Of a stretch of 64,000 bases of DNA, positions 42,050-51,934 are shown piece by piece. Under the pieces are notes generated by a model. That model worked only from the letters and a program-made list of their open reading frames with translations. It ran no database searches and had not been told where the DNA came from. The translations under genes and the position numbers were made by a program. Where the stretch lies: positions 1,116,001-1,180,000 of the forward strand of contig CM074764.1 of NCBI GenBank assembly GCA_037355855.1. Direction: 5' to 3'. Source of the DNA: Pseudo-nitzschia pungens. Its lineage: Eukaryota; Bacillariophyta; Bacillariophyceae; Bacillariales; Bacillariaceae. Positions within the stretch are counted from its first letter, which is position 1. Each line of letters opens with the position of its first letter.

Positions 42050-45000
42050 ATGGGAGGAAAAGACTCATCGTCGTCCGCGAGGCAACGCCACACTTCCGCG
42101 TTGTCCGAATCTCACGGCGACAACAACGACATCGAACATGGCACCGGCGGCAGTGACATTGTGTCCCCAAAGGAAAAGGCAAACTTCAATGCCCGCCTCG
42201 AAGAACGGCGGAAGCAACGGCGTGGCTTGCGACGACAACACAAGGAAATGCGGCGGGTCGCAATGGGATTGGACGGCAAAAATGGCGGTCGCTCAATTTT
42301 TCGATCCAAGGTTGCTATGCTCTTGATCTTTGTCTTTGGCTTCGTCTTGTCCTTCTGGTTGTTCGCCTTCGTGTATCTGGCCCACGACATCGAATTCCTG
42401 GGCACGGGATCCGCCGTCAAATCGCCCTTTCAGCTCATGAACAAAAAGGCCATCCTCCAGACCCTCAAGAGCGGCGTGGAAAAGGCCAAGAGCCGCGTCG
42501 AAATGGTCATGCACAAAAATCGCAAGGGAAATCCAAACAAGCGAAAGACCCCCCCGAATCTCGTCCCCGACGTGTTCGAAATGGTCGCCGACACGTCGGC
42601 AGAAGTGATCGACATGCGAAAGATGAGCAACGAGTTGCCCTTTGACAACCCCAACGGCGGAAAATGGACGCAGGGATGGGACGTGCAGCCGGTAGAACTC
42701 ACGAAATCCAAGCCCCTCAGGGTTTTTGTCCTTCCTCATTCTCACTGCGATCCGGGATGGATCAAAACCTTCGACGAGTACTTTCAGTCGCAGACCAAAA
42801 AAATCTTGACCAGTGTCATCGATGCCCTCGTCAAGGACCCGAAAAGGAAATTCATATGGGCGGAGATCTCCTATTTCGAGTGGTGGTGGAAAGAACAGAG
42901 CGACGAGAGGAAGGAAGAGGTCCGAAAGCTCCTCGAAAACAAACAATTCGAATTCGTTACGGGCGGGTGGGTCCAGCCCGACGAGGCCAACACCCAGCTG
43001 TACGCGATGGAAATTCAGCTGCAAGAAGGACACGACTTTTTGCGAGAAACCTTTGGCGAAGAATACATTCCCAAGTACGGATGGTCGATCGATCCCTTTG
43101 GCTACAGCCCAACCATGGCCTTCCTCCTGAAAAAATACGGATTTAAGGCCATGCTGATCCAGCGGGTCCACTACGCCGTCAAGAAGGAGCTCGCCCTCCA
43201 CAAGAACCTGGAATTTATGTGGCGACAGACATGGGACGAAACCGGAGAGTTTGACATTTTTACGCACGTCATGCCATTTTATTCGTACGACGTGCCGCAC
43301 ACGTGCGGACCGGACCCGTCGATCTGCTGTCAGTTCGATTTTGCCCGCGTCCCGGGGGTTACATCATACGTCGGACGCTGTGACTGGAAAATTGACGCCC
43401 GATTCATCACGCCAGAAAACCTCGAGGAGCGGTCCCTGACGCTGCTCGACCAATACCGCAAAAAGGCGAACCTATACCGAACCAATGTTGTGCTTGTACC
43501 GCTCGGCGACGACTTTCGCTACCGAACCAGCAAAGAAGCCGAAGCGCAGTACGTAAATTACCAAAAGATGTTCGATTACATCAACGCCAACGTCGAAAAC
43601 GTCGAGATATCCTTCGGCACCCTGTCCGATTACTTCAACACCGTCATGGAAGACAGGCCATTTTCTCCTCCTCTCCTAAAAGGAAGCTTCTTTACCTATT
43701 CGGATCGAGAACAGGATTACTGGTCCGGATACTACACCAGCCGCATCTTCGACAAGGCCCTGGATCGAAAACTGGAGCAGGTGCTGTATTCGGCAGGTTC
43801 TCTCGGTGCTACCAAGAAAGAGCTGCAGGGACCTCGCCGCACTTTGAGTCTGTTCCAGCACCACGATGGCGTCACTGGAACGGCCAAGAATAAGGTTGTC
43901 ATGGATTATGCCACTAGAATCCACGACTCCATCCTTCAAACCCAAAATTGGATTCTCAAGCGCATTATCAGCGACGATAATCACGGGATAAACCAAGACA
44001 TTGCCAAGCAACTGAAAGTTCAGGCCTGCTGGCAATCGACGGCCCCTCGGGGATTGAGTCAAAATCTCTGCGAAAATGCTTCCAACGATGCGAACATCAT
44101 AGTCTACAACCCTCTTCCCACGGAACAATCCTGCGGATCGGTGGTGGTTCCGGGACGAACCGTCGCCCACGCCTCCTTACCCTGCGAAACTCCCGGGCCC
44201 CTCCAGCCGAATGGAAGCGATGGTCAACAACCGTCGGGAATCAAGTTTAACCCCTTGACGGGATTGATGACCCATCCGGTGCGCGAGGAATGGATGGTGT
44301 GGAAGGTTACTGAGGGTGGAGCCTACCTCTTCTTCCCCGGAACGTTGGAAGCCTTCAATGAAATCGAAGTGGATATTCGGGATGGGGGCAGCGTCGTCAC
44401 TACTCCACACTGGAGCCGAACGATCGTGGAAAGAAAATTGCCCAAGACCGAGAACGGCGACTATGGTGGTGTCGTCATTGATTTCGTTTACGAGACCAAC
44501 CTGCAAACGAACAACGAAGAATGGTTCGCTCGATTTACCTCTCCCGATATCAAGAACCAGGGAGTGTTCCACACGGATCTGAATGGATTCAACTTTGACA
44601 CCCATCACTACCGAAGTGACATGCCCATCCAGTCGCAAGTTTTTCCCATGCCGACACTGGCTTCCATCGAGGACTCGAAGAAGCGCATGACTGTCCTCTC
44701 CGAGCACGCACAGGGGACGGCCTCACTCGAGGAAGGTGCCATCGATGTTTGGTTGGATCGGCGGTTGGACCAAGATGACAATCGAGGGTTGTTCCAGGGA
44801 GTCACGGACAATGTTCCGACCCGAACTCGACTGCGTGTCGTTCTCGAAGACAAGTCACCGGGAGCGAGCAACGAAGAGGAATTCACGACGACACCATTTT
44901 GCATGAACCAGTGGAAAGAGCTGAATCATCCACTTGAAATGTTTGGAAGCTCGTCCGTGAAAGGATTCTTTGACTTTGGCATTCCTGACATTACTTCGAT

Positions 45001-46054
45001 CCAACTCGACAATAGCCCCAAGGAGATCGAAACTTACAGTTGGCCGGAAAACGATCCTAATGCACCGCAGCACGTTGCCAGAAATTCTGATTCTCACACT
45101 CACAAAAACAGGATCGCCGCGGTATACATGGTCTACAATCGGTTGGACTACCTGAAGTTGGCCATTGACACCCTCCGCGAGTCGGACTATCCGAAGTCAA
45201 TGCCGGTCATTATTTCCCACGATGGTCACATCCCAGAAATGGTGGATTATGTGGAAAGTATCAAGTCAGAATTCCATATCATACAGCTCTTCCATCCCTA
45301 TGCGTGCTCGGAGCATCCCGACACCTTTCCGGGAGACGATCCAAAGTTGAACGAGGGCTACGATGGGGATTCCTACGGGAACAAAAGAGAAGGCAAGATC
45401 ACCTGCTGCAAGCACCACTTTAACTGGTTGATGAACACCGTCTTCGGAATGAAGGAACTCCAGGCGGTAGACGGCTTTTTGTTCATGGAAGAAGACTACA
45501 TTGTCTCTCCAACAATCTATCAAACAATCCAGAAAGGATTCAAATACATTGACTCTAAAGACCTGCGCAACGACTTTTTCGGTCTGACCTTTGACCCTAG
45601 TCTCGGTTACACGTATCCCGTCCCGGAAGCCGATTGGATCCAATCCACCTTTGTGACCGGGCCGATGGCGATTCGACGGGACATGTTTGCCAAGATCAAG
45701 GCGCATGCCCAAGACTATTGCAACTGGGACGATTACAATTGGGACTGGACGATCGTTCATTTGATGGCTGTGGGCTACCTTCCCTATAAGATATTGGAAC
45801 CGGGAACCCTCGAGGTGGCACACATTGGTCTGAGTAACGGCATGCACCACAATGGGGAACAAGTGGACGAGGGCAAGATACAGATGATGAATCTATTCGT
45901 GAAGAATTCGAGGCTAAAGCCTTACAACGCCGAGGTTGGCGTCCCGCATGTCATGAAAGTCGTTTCTCCTTCAGTTGAACAGAAGGGATTTGGTGGGTGG
46001 GGCCACCCGGCAGATCACGAGCATTGCCAGAAGATTTTCGCGGACCAAGCATAA
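42050..46054 (+). CDS. Fused Golgi alpha-mannosidase II (GH38) and GlcNAc-transferase II (GT16)
   Basis: One uninterrupted 1334-residue frame. Residues 1-85 are a basic cytosolic tail and about 86-109 a type II signal anchor (VAMLLIFVFGFVLSFWLFAFV), placing the rest in the Golgi lumen. About 220-1000 is GH38: zinc ligands in PHSHCDPGW, GGWVQPDEAN, nucleophile Asp in WSIDPFGYSP, the Golgi-type YSYDVPHTCGPDPSICCQFD and QHHDGVTGTAK. About 1020-1334 is GT16 (MGAT2): VYMVYNRLDYLKLAIDTLRE, YGNKREGK-x5-KHH, the metal-binding FMEEDYIVSP, WDDYNWDWTIVHLM, NGMHH, and GGWGHPADHEHC at the end. Mannosidase II removes two mannoses from GlcNAcMan5GlcNAc2 and transferase II then adds GlcNAc to the exposed alpha-1,6 mannose, so the fusion links successive steps. 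The first ATG fits the anchor topology. All key residues that I can check are present. Confidence 0.93.
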   Translation: MGGKDSSSSARQRHTSALSESHGDNNDIEHGTGGSDIVSPKEKANFNARLEERRKQRRGLRRQHKEMRRVAMGLDGKNGGRSIFRSKVAMLLIFVFGFVLSFWLFAFVYLAHDIEFLGTGSAVKSPFQLMNKKAILQTLKSGVEKAKSRVEMVMHKNRKGNPNKRKTPPNLVPDVFEMVADTSAEVIDMRKMSNELPFDNPNGGKWTQGWDVQPVELTKSKPLRVFVLPHSHCDPGWIKTFDEYFQSQTKKILTSVIDALVKDPKRKFIWAEISYFEWWWKEQSDERKEEVRKLLENKQFEFVTGGWVQPDEANTQLYAMEIQLQEGHDFLRETFGEEYIPKYGWSIDPFGYSPTMAFLLKKYGFKAMLIQRVHYAVKKELALHKNLEFMWRQTWDETGEFDIFTHVMPFYSYDVPHTCGPDPSICCQFDFARVPGVTSYVGRCDWKIDARFITPENLEERSLTLLDQYRKKANLYRTNVVLVPLGDDFRYRTSKEAEAQYVNYQKMFDYINANVENVEISFGTLSDYFNTVMEDRPFSPPLLKGSFFTYSDREQDYWSGYYTSRIFDKALDRKLEQVLYSAGSLGATKKELQGPRRTLSLFQHHDGVTGTAKNKVVMDYATRIHDSILQTQNWILKRIISDDNHGINQDIAKQLKVQACWQSTAPRGLSQNLCENASNDANIIVYNPLPTEQSCGSVVVPGRTVAHASLPCETPGPLQPNGSDGQQPSGIKFNPLTGLMTHPVREEWMVWKVTEGGAYLFFPGTLEAFNEIEVDIRDGGSVVTTPHWSRTIVERKLPKTENGDYGGVVIDFVYETNLQTNNEEWFARFTSPDIKNQGVFHTDLNGFNFDTHHYRSDMPIQSQVFPMPTLASIEDSKKRMTVLSEHAQGTASLEEGAIDVWLDRRLDQDDNRGLFQGVTDNVPTRTRLRVVLEDKSPGASNEEEFTTTPFCMNQWKELNHPLEMFGSSSVKGFFDFGIPDITSIQLDNSPKEIETYSWPENDPNAPQHVARNSDSHTHKNRIAAVYMVYNRLDYLKLAIDTLRESDYPKSMPVIISHDGHIPEMVDYVESIKSEFHIIQLFHPYACSEHPDTFPGDDPKLNEGYDGDSYGNKREGKITCCKHHFNWLMNTVFGMKELQAVDGFLFMEEDYIVSPTIYQTIQKGFKYIDSKDLRNDFFGLTFDPSLGYTYPVPEADWIQSTFVTGPMAIRRDMFAKIKAHAQDYCNWDDYNWDWTIVHLMAVGYLPYKILEPGTLEVAHIGLSNGMHHNGEQVDEGKIQMMNLFVKNSRLKPYNAEVGVPHVMKVVSPSVEQKGFGGWGHPADHEHCQKIFADQA

Positions 46055-46500
46055 TACTACCCCGAGAAATTCGATGATCGTCACGAATCTAATTGAAATA
46101 TAAACCCATGATACTCAAGTTGGAGTCGTTCCATTACTAGGATCAATTTTATATCATTTCACAAAGCTATGTTCCGAATGGTAAATCAACTCTGAAACTC
46201 AGCTTGATCATATTCGTGTTGATTGCTTCGTGTGTTTGCGTCATCCAAATGCAATACATACATTCCAACACTATGCTTTCCACTTGTGAGTGTATGAAAA
46301 CAGACAATCCAAGGATGCGATTCATAATTGCCTCGAGTATCATCATCTACGTGTACATGATTTACATCGTCCATCGCAACAATTATCAGTGCTGTACCGG
46401 TATTCTGTCCAACGATCCAGTGCTCACTCACTGCCAAAATCATTCCTCGTCGTCCCCATCTTGTCCACGACTACTATTTTTTTCCCATCTACGTCGGTCT
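46055..46500. other. Convergent gap
   Basis: AT-rich 446 bp between two 3' ends. No gene and no GTAAGGTTAC-type word visible. Confidence 0.5.
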
Positions 46501-47688
46501 TCATTCTTCGCTGTCCTTTTCGATGGGTTTCATGGTGAAAAATTGCTCGGCCTCCTCGCTTCCCCGGACCGCCTCGATGGATGCCATCTCCTCGTCGCTG
46601 AGCTCGAACCCGTAAACGGACAAGTTCTCTTCCATGTACTTGGGGTTTCCCGTTCCGGGGATGATGGTCGCTCCGGTTTGGAGACCCCACCGCAGCATGA
46701 CCTGGGCGATGGATCGGTTTCGGTCGGCGGCGACTCTCTTGAGGACCTCGATCGTTTTGGCCTTGTCGTGTTCCAGTGATCCACCGAGGCTGGAGTAGCC
46801 GGTGACGGCAATGTTGTGGGATCGGCAGAACTCGACCGTCTCGACCCATTCTTGCGGGACCCACGGACTCCAGCTGATCTGGTTGTTGCTGATGGGAGCC
46901 ACCGTCTCGGGGTCGAGCGCGAGGAGTTCCTCCAGGTGGTAGGTGGCAAAGTTGGAAACACCGGCGTTGCGGATAACTCCCCTCGCGCGGAGTTCCGAGA
47001 GGGCCTTCCAGGTTTCCTGGCGGCATTCCTTCATGGTGGTCAATCCGCTGGATTTGCAGCCGGCGGGCATCGCTCCCTGGTTCACGAGCGAGACGGGAGC
47101 GTGCATGAGAACCATGTCGATGTAGTCCAGGTCAAGTTCCTCCAGAAAGGTGGGGACCTTTTCGAGGGCCCGATCGTATCCGTAAAAGGACGGCCACAGC
47201 TTCGTGGTCAGAAAGATTTCGCTGCGGGGAACCCCCTTGGCAACGGCGTTGGCAATCCCCCGCCCGATGGCCCGGTGATTCAGGTAGAGGTGGGCACCAT
47301 CGATGTGGCGGCCTCCCTTGAGCAAAAACCACTCGATCGACCGCTCGACCGAAACGTCGTCGTAGGCGGTGGGACGGCAGCACATGCCCAGGCCGTTTCG
47401 GGGCATGAGGTCGCCGCTTCCGGCCAGGGTGGCAAAGAGCTCTCCCTCGGGCCGGGGCTGCGGAAGCAGGTCGGAAGGGACCGGCGGTGTTTCCTTGTCT
47501 CCCAGCTTGCCGTGTCCGAACAACGCGGGAGGAAGGCATCCCTTGAATATCGGAATCAGGACCGCAAAGAAGCGGCCCTCCCAGGGAGAACTCTGGTCGA
47601 CATTGCACCATCCCAGAAAGATTGCCACTCCCATAACCAGAGCGGGAAGGAGTCTGCCCAACAGGAGCTTGAGGATGGATCCAATCAT
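46501..47688 (-). CDS. Aldo/keto reductase with N-terminal membrane anchor
   Basis: An NAD(P)H-dependent carbonyl reductase of the AKR fold; substrate unknown. The catalytic set is present: Asp and Tyr in HIDGAHLYLN (about residue 129), Lys in FLTTKLWPS (about 163), His in VLMHAPVS (about 195). The cofactor side has NAGVSNFATYHLEELL, NNQISWSPWV, VTGYSSLGG and IIPGTGNPKYMEENL. Unlike usual cytosolic AKRs of about 320 residues it has about 95 extra N-terminal residues with a hydrophobic stretch (LLLGRLLPALVMGVAIFLGW, about 9-28), so it is likely an ER or plastid-envelope protein. The ATG at 47688 is the first in frame and begins this signal. Confidence 0.88.
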   Translation of the reverse strand: MIGSILKLLLGRLLPALVMGVAIFLGWCNVDQSSPWEGRFFAVLIPIFKGCLPPALFGHGKLGDKETPPVPSDLLPQPRPEGELFATLAGSGDLMPRNGLGMCCRPTAYDDVSVERSIEWFLLKGGRHIDGAHLYLNHRAIGRGIANAVAKGVPRSEIFLTTKLWPSFYGYDRALEKVPTFLEELDLDYIDMVLMHAPVSLVNQGAMPAGCKSSGLTTMKECRQETWKALSELRARGVIRNAGVSNFATYHLEELLALDPETVAPISNNQISWSPWVPQEWVETVEFCRSHNIAVTGYSSLGGSLEHDKAKTIEVLKRVAADRNRSIAQVMLRWGLQTGATIIPGTGNPKYMEENLSVYGFELSDEEMASIEAVRGSEEAEQFFTMKPIEKDSEE

Positions 47689-48977
47689 GATGAATTATTT
47701 TCTTGCCTCGCTTTGTGTTGAAGGTTGTATGCTACGGTAGGATTCTGCTCTGCCGTCTAGAAACTGTACGACAAACCGTGATGCGAAGACTGGTGAGAGT
47801 TGCAGCTGTTGCGTTACGAACAGAGACGAGTTCCGATGCTAGTAGTCAATTGTACCGTATCCTTCCGCTTTTCTTTGGAGTCGAAAAATCTGTTGCGACG
47901 TACCGCACGGTACCGGATGGATGATTCACGAAAGATATTGATCGTGTTCAATGAATGGAAAGAATCGTTGTTGATGGAATTGTGAAAATACAAAATTCAG
48001 AAATACTACGTAATGATGTTCCGTCAATCGGCAATCGCCCTGGAATCATCAGCGTGGAGAGCTGGATTGATTGATTCGTGCCACAGCCATGCTACGGGTA
48101 ATTACAGTGAAAGTAAGGTTAATCTTACTTGTACCGGTAAGATTATCGTACGGTAAGATTAGAACCGGTATCATCAGCTTTTGTCACCGTCAGAACAGGA
48201 AGGAACTTTTGCGATGGGCCACAATGTTTCGGGTCGCCGACGAACTAGGATCTCGGATCTCAATCCCAAAATCCATCTGTCCACGATCGTATCCTCTGGG
48301 TCACACAGCGGAAGTCAAAAAACAAAAACTAATGACTGGTGACTACTCCTTTGATCTCGTGCTCGTACGAACCTGTACCATACAACTAATGGTGCAAGTA
48401 CAATGGGCATACCGTACGGTACCAGGTAAAGTTTAGTGTCATTCACAACAAAGGTTTCTTGTTGACTCTTGACGCACGCGGGACGGACCGTTTTCATTCC
48501 ACTTAGCGTTAGAGATCCGAATGAACTTTGCATCAACTATAGAGTTGGAGGTAAAAAAACAAACAAACAATACGGTACTACGCGTAATCTTACAACTGTA
48601 CTAAGGTTTACTACGGTAATTAGCGTTTTGTTCACTTCACCACTGTGTTCCTCCAAGGCAACAAAAGAGCCTCAACCCTTCCACAAAGCATCTGACACAC
48701 CAAACAGTTGCTTTGTATTGCATCGGTTGCTACTGTTTTGAGCCGTAGCCGTAAATGCAATTGCGTGCGCTGCTGCGATCATGGAGCCAACCAGCACCAC
48801 CCCGTGAAATCGTGCGCTCCGCACCACATACCGCTCCTCGCGAGGCGCCCGATGCCCGAGGTTTGGGTCCGAAGTCGTGCCCATTGATTCGTTATTGGAT
48901 CGCTCCGCTACTCATTACCGTACTTCGAACTTCGTAGTTAGTAAGTGAGTGAGTGAGCGAGCGAGTGAGTTAGTTCG
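47689..48977. other. Intergenic, 5' flank of the reductase gene
   Basis: Motif words lie at 48112-48162 (AAGTAAGGTTAATCTTAC, GGTAAGATTATCGTACGGTAAGATTAG) and 48578-48620. A GTGAGTGAGCGAGCGA run lies at 48939-48970 beside the pentapeptide gene's stop. No gene seen. Confidence 0.45.
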
Positions 48978-50257
48978 TTACGGGCACATGGCCGAATCCC
49001 TCGTATCGGCTCCGGTGGTGGGATTGGTTCCCTTCATGTCGGGCCGTTCGCACATGAGGGCCAGGGTCTTGGGAGGGAATTGAGCGTCCGTGAAATCCAC
49101 ATTCTCCACATTGCCCGCATCAACGATCGTCGCGCCAAAGTAGGCCCCGGCGGCGTTTGCGTTCTGCGTCCCGTGCCGCGCGGTAGAATGCAACGGAACG
49201 GTGTGCGGTCGCATCGAGTGCAATAGAACCAAAAGAAGAATATAATGGAATCGATCCAATAACGTCGAATGCGATTCGAGCAAAGAAAAACAGTCCCACG
49301 AAATGGTGGTGAGAAACAAGAGTCTGCGCCGCACGAATCGAATCGAATCGAATCGAATCGAATCGAATCGAATCGAACCAAATCAAATCAAATCAAATCA
49401 AAACAGACCGGGGCAAAACCGGTCACGGGCCGATGGATGATTCATTCGCTCATGCCATGCACCGCTCAACCAACTGCAAACCCCTGTAGCAATCGTGCAC
49501 ACGTCGACCGACCGACCGACCCACGCACCTTCAGATTCACGTTTTCCATGTTGGTCCCCTCAAAGGAGACACCCCGCAAATCGGCTCCCTCGTAGTTGGC
49601 ATTGATCAGATAGGCCTTGGGGAATCGGCACCCGGCGAAATTGCTCCCGGCAAAGTTGGTGTTCCGGGCCAGGACCTGCGTAAAGTCCTTGCCCTTGTAG
49701 TTCTGGTTGGAGAAATCCTGGTTGGAAATGTCCAGGCCGGCAAAATCCAGGCCACCCCCGCTCACGGCGCCGGCACCGAGCGGGAGTCCCGCCGTCGCCG
49801 TGGCCAGGACGATCGCCGCCGCCGTGGCCCAGAGGCTCTGCCACCGGGTCGTTTCCGAGAGCGAGCCGTGGCGGTGTTCGGCCGCAGCAAAAACAGCACT
49901 CGCGGCGTCGGCGCGAGTTGGGGTGCGGTCGTCCCTCGCGGATTCCGCGAGGTGATTCTTTGCCTTTGAGATTGAGATGGACTTCGACTTTGACTTCGGC
50001 TTCGGGTTGCTCTTCGGACGCTCGCCCATGGCAACGTCCAAAAAGTCAGCGGATTGGGGAACCCAGTTTCTCCACAGGGCGTTCAGCTCGGTGGTTTGCT
50101 TCGTGGCGGCTTCGGCTGCGGCTGCCGAACCGGACGCGGATTGCGTCACAAAGGCGTCGCTGCCCGCGGTGGCCAGGAGGGCCAAGACCACGGTCCGTAC
50201 CACTGCGGCCCGGATGCCACCATACGCAGAATGTGCCGGAGTGTTGTTGCTCGTCAT
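48978..50257 (-). CDS. Thylakoid-lumen-type pentapeptide-repeat protein, two exons
   Basis: Exon 1 is 50257-49529 and exon 2 is 49163-48978 (minus strand). The 365-bp intron begins GTGCGT and ends ACGCAG; the join is phase 0 and continues the repeat pattern (NMENVNLK/NANAAGAYFG), giving 304 aa. The start at 50257 puts a signal peptide first (IRAAVVRTVVLALLATAGSDAF), with the F after the cleavage region typical of diatom plastid import. A Ser/Lys-rich transit region follows, then a second hydrophobic signal (LWATAAAIVLATATAGLPLGAGA) as for thylakoid transfer. About ten A(D/N)LxX pentapeptides follow (FAGLDISNQDFSNQNYKGKD, YEGADLRGVSFEGTN), forming a right-handed beta-helix, and a Cys-containing C-terminus. 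Plant lumen relatives are known; function is unclear. Confidence 0.85.
49336..49402 (+). repeat. CGAAT then CAAAT pentanucleotide run inside an intron
   Basis: About eight GAATC units then four AAATC units, within the 365-bp intron of the pentapeptide gene. Same pentamer class as 11568-11682. Confidence 0.92.
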
Positions 50258-51934
50258 GGTACAATTGTTGATTGAATGATTGAATGATTGATTCGTAGCG
50301 TGTTGAATGGAATGGAACAGTGAAGGAATGAATCGAAACCCGGCGGCAGAGGTATTTTGGGTAGAGTTTTGTGACACAGAGAGGAAACAACGGAACGGGA
50401 TGGTTGTCCGGAGGAGTACAACACACGACCTTTAAGAGATATGGAATAGGAGTTGGATGATTCGATTTTCGGTTTAACAACGGTGGCGTTGCAGTTAGCG
50501 TGTGGGATCGCAAATCTGGTGTGTATCGAAGAACAACGCATCACACCCATGCGGCCTACCGTATTAGTACGAGTAACCTTGGTACGAACCCATCAGCAAG
50601 CAGATCATACATCATTTTTTCATGTTTACTAATAAGGTTACGTCTTACCTCACACCCGCCAAAGCATCAGCTCACTCACCGAAAAATTCTCCAAAAACAC
50701 GATCCTCTTTTGGTCTCGCTTGTCGTTCGAAAGATTCGGATTCAACTGCCAGATGGGTCTTAGCGAGGGACCCAAAGTGCGTAATCCTTACCATACGGTA
50801 CAATCAAGTCATAACCTACGGTAATCTTACGTACGGTACTCCACTTGTACTGGTAAGATTACCTACCGTACAACATACCGCTACAGGTAACTGAGTTGTT
50901 GTACTGCACGAATTGCGACATCGCAGGTAAGGCTTACGGATTTTACTGCGTACCCGTACCCATCGAGCGCGCAGGCAAGCAAACGAACCAATCATCGGCT
51001 GATTGCGATTGTCGACATTGCGTGATTTGTCTGTTCCTTGGCATCAGTGACGCACACCGATTTTTACAACTGCCCTCTCCATTGCGAGCTCCGGAGCTCG
51101 TTCCCTGTACGGTAATTACTGGCATTCGTAATTACTCGCACTGTTAACCGTAGTTTCTTGGCGCCATGCTTCCGGTTGGAGAAAATGGACCAGCTAGAGT
51201 CGATTGAGGGACTCAACCTTTGGAGGAACTGGTTGTTACTACTATTACTACTACTACTACTACTACTAGTAATTACCACAACAAGAAACGTCTTGTTTCA
51301 ACAGCATTTGAACTAGGTTCGTATTCTATGCAACCTCGGCCATATGCCTTCATTCCGCTGGTGATTTTTCTGCCTTCAAACAAGAACTGTGTGAGACGAA
51401 CTAGTACTACTAGTAGGACTAGTACTAGTAGTACTACTCCTACTAGTACCAGTAGCATTCAATCATCATGATGGCTGATGCTGTTGGAATTGATACTTTT
51501 TCTTGTTGATTGTTCTGAATTTCGGGTGGATAATCTGCTTCTTTTATGTTAATGAATAGTACTGCTATTGCAATGTGGTGTTCTTCATGCTGATACTACC
51601 ATGTGTTGATGAATGTATTGTACTTTTTTGTTGAAAACGAGGAAGTATTCTCATGATGCTGTGAATACAGTAGCAGCAGCAGTAATTTGACAAAGCTCTA
51701 CTAGTATTCTTACAGCAAGTTTCACACTCTCCAGAATCCACTATCATTGACATCTTTCGGAATGCAAGTCAATTTAGCGCAGCATGGAGATGAGCAATAC
51801 TAGAGTACTACTACTAGCGGAACCAAGTACCCCATGGTGCTAGTAATCCTCCTTGCTTGCTCGCTTGTAGTACTACTACAAGTATGATCTAATACTACTT
51901 CCAGTAGTACTAGCAATACTACGTATCCATGATT
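50258..51934. other. 5' flank of the pentapeptide gene and triplet-repeat region
   Basis: ATGATTGA runs lie at 50266-50292. Motif words occur at 50565-50590, 50630-50650, 50783-50870 (five words) and 50922-50940. ACT/AGT triplet tracts are at 51240-51272 and 51405-51450. 51480-51934 resembles the low-GC repeat-like sequence of 40440-41200. No gene seen. Confidence 0.45.

Noticed and set aside
45109..46054. GlcNAc-transferase I (GT13) as the second half of the fusion
   Set aside because: The EED, DDYNWDWT, NGMHH and C-terminal GGWG...DHEHC motifs are those of MGAT2 (GT16), not MGAT1.
46816..47721. 301-aa ORF opposite the aldo/keto reductase
   Set aside because: Antisense shadow; the reductase catalytic motifs are on the minus strand.
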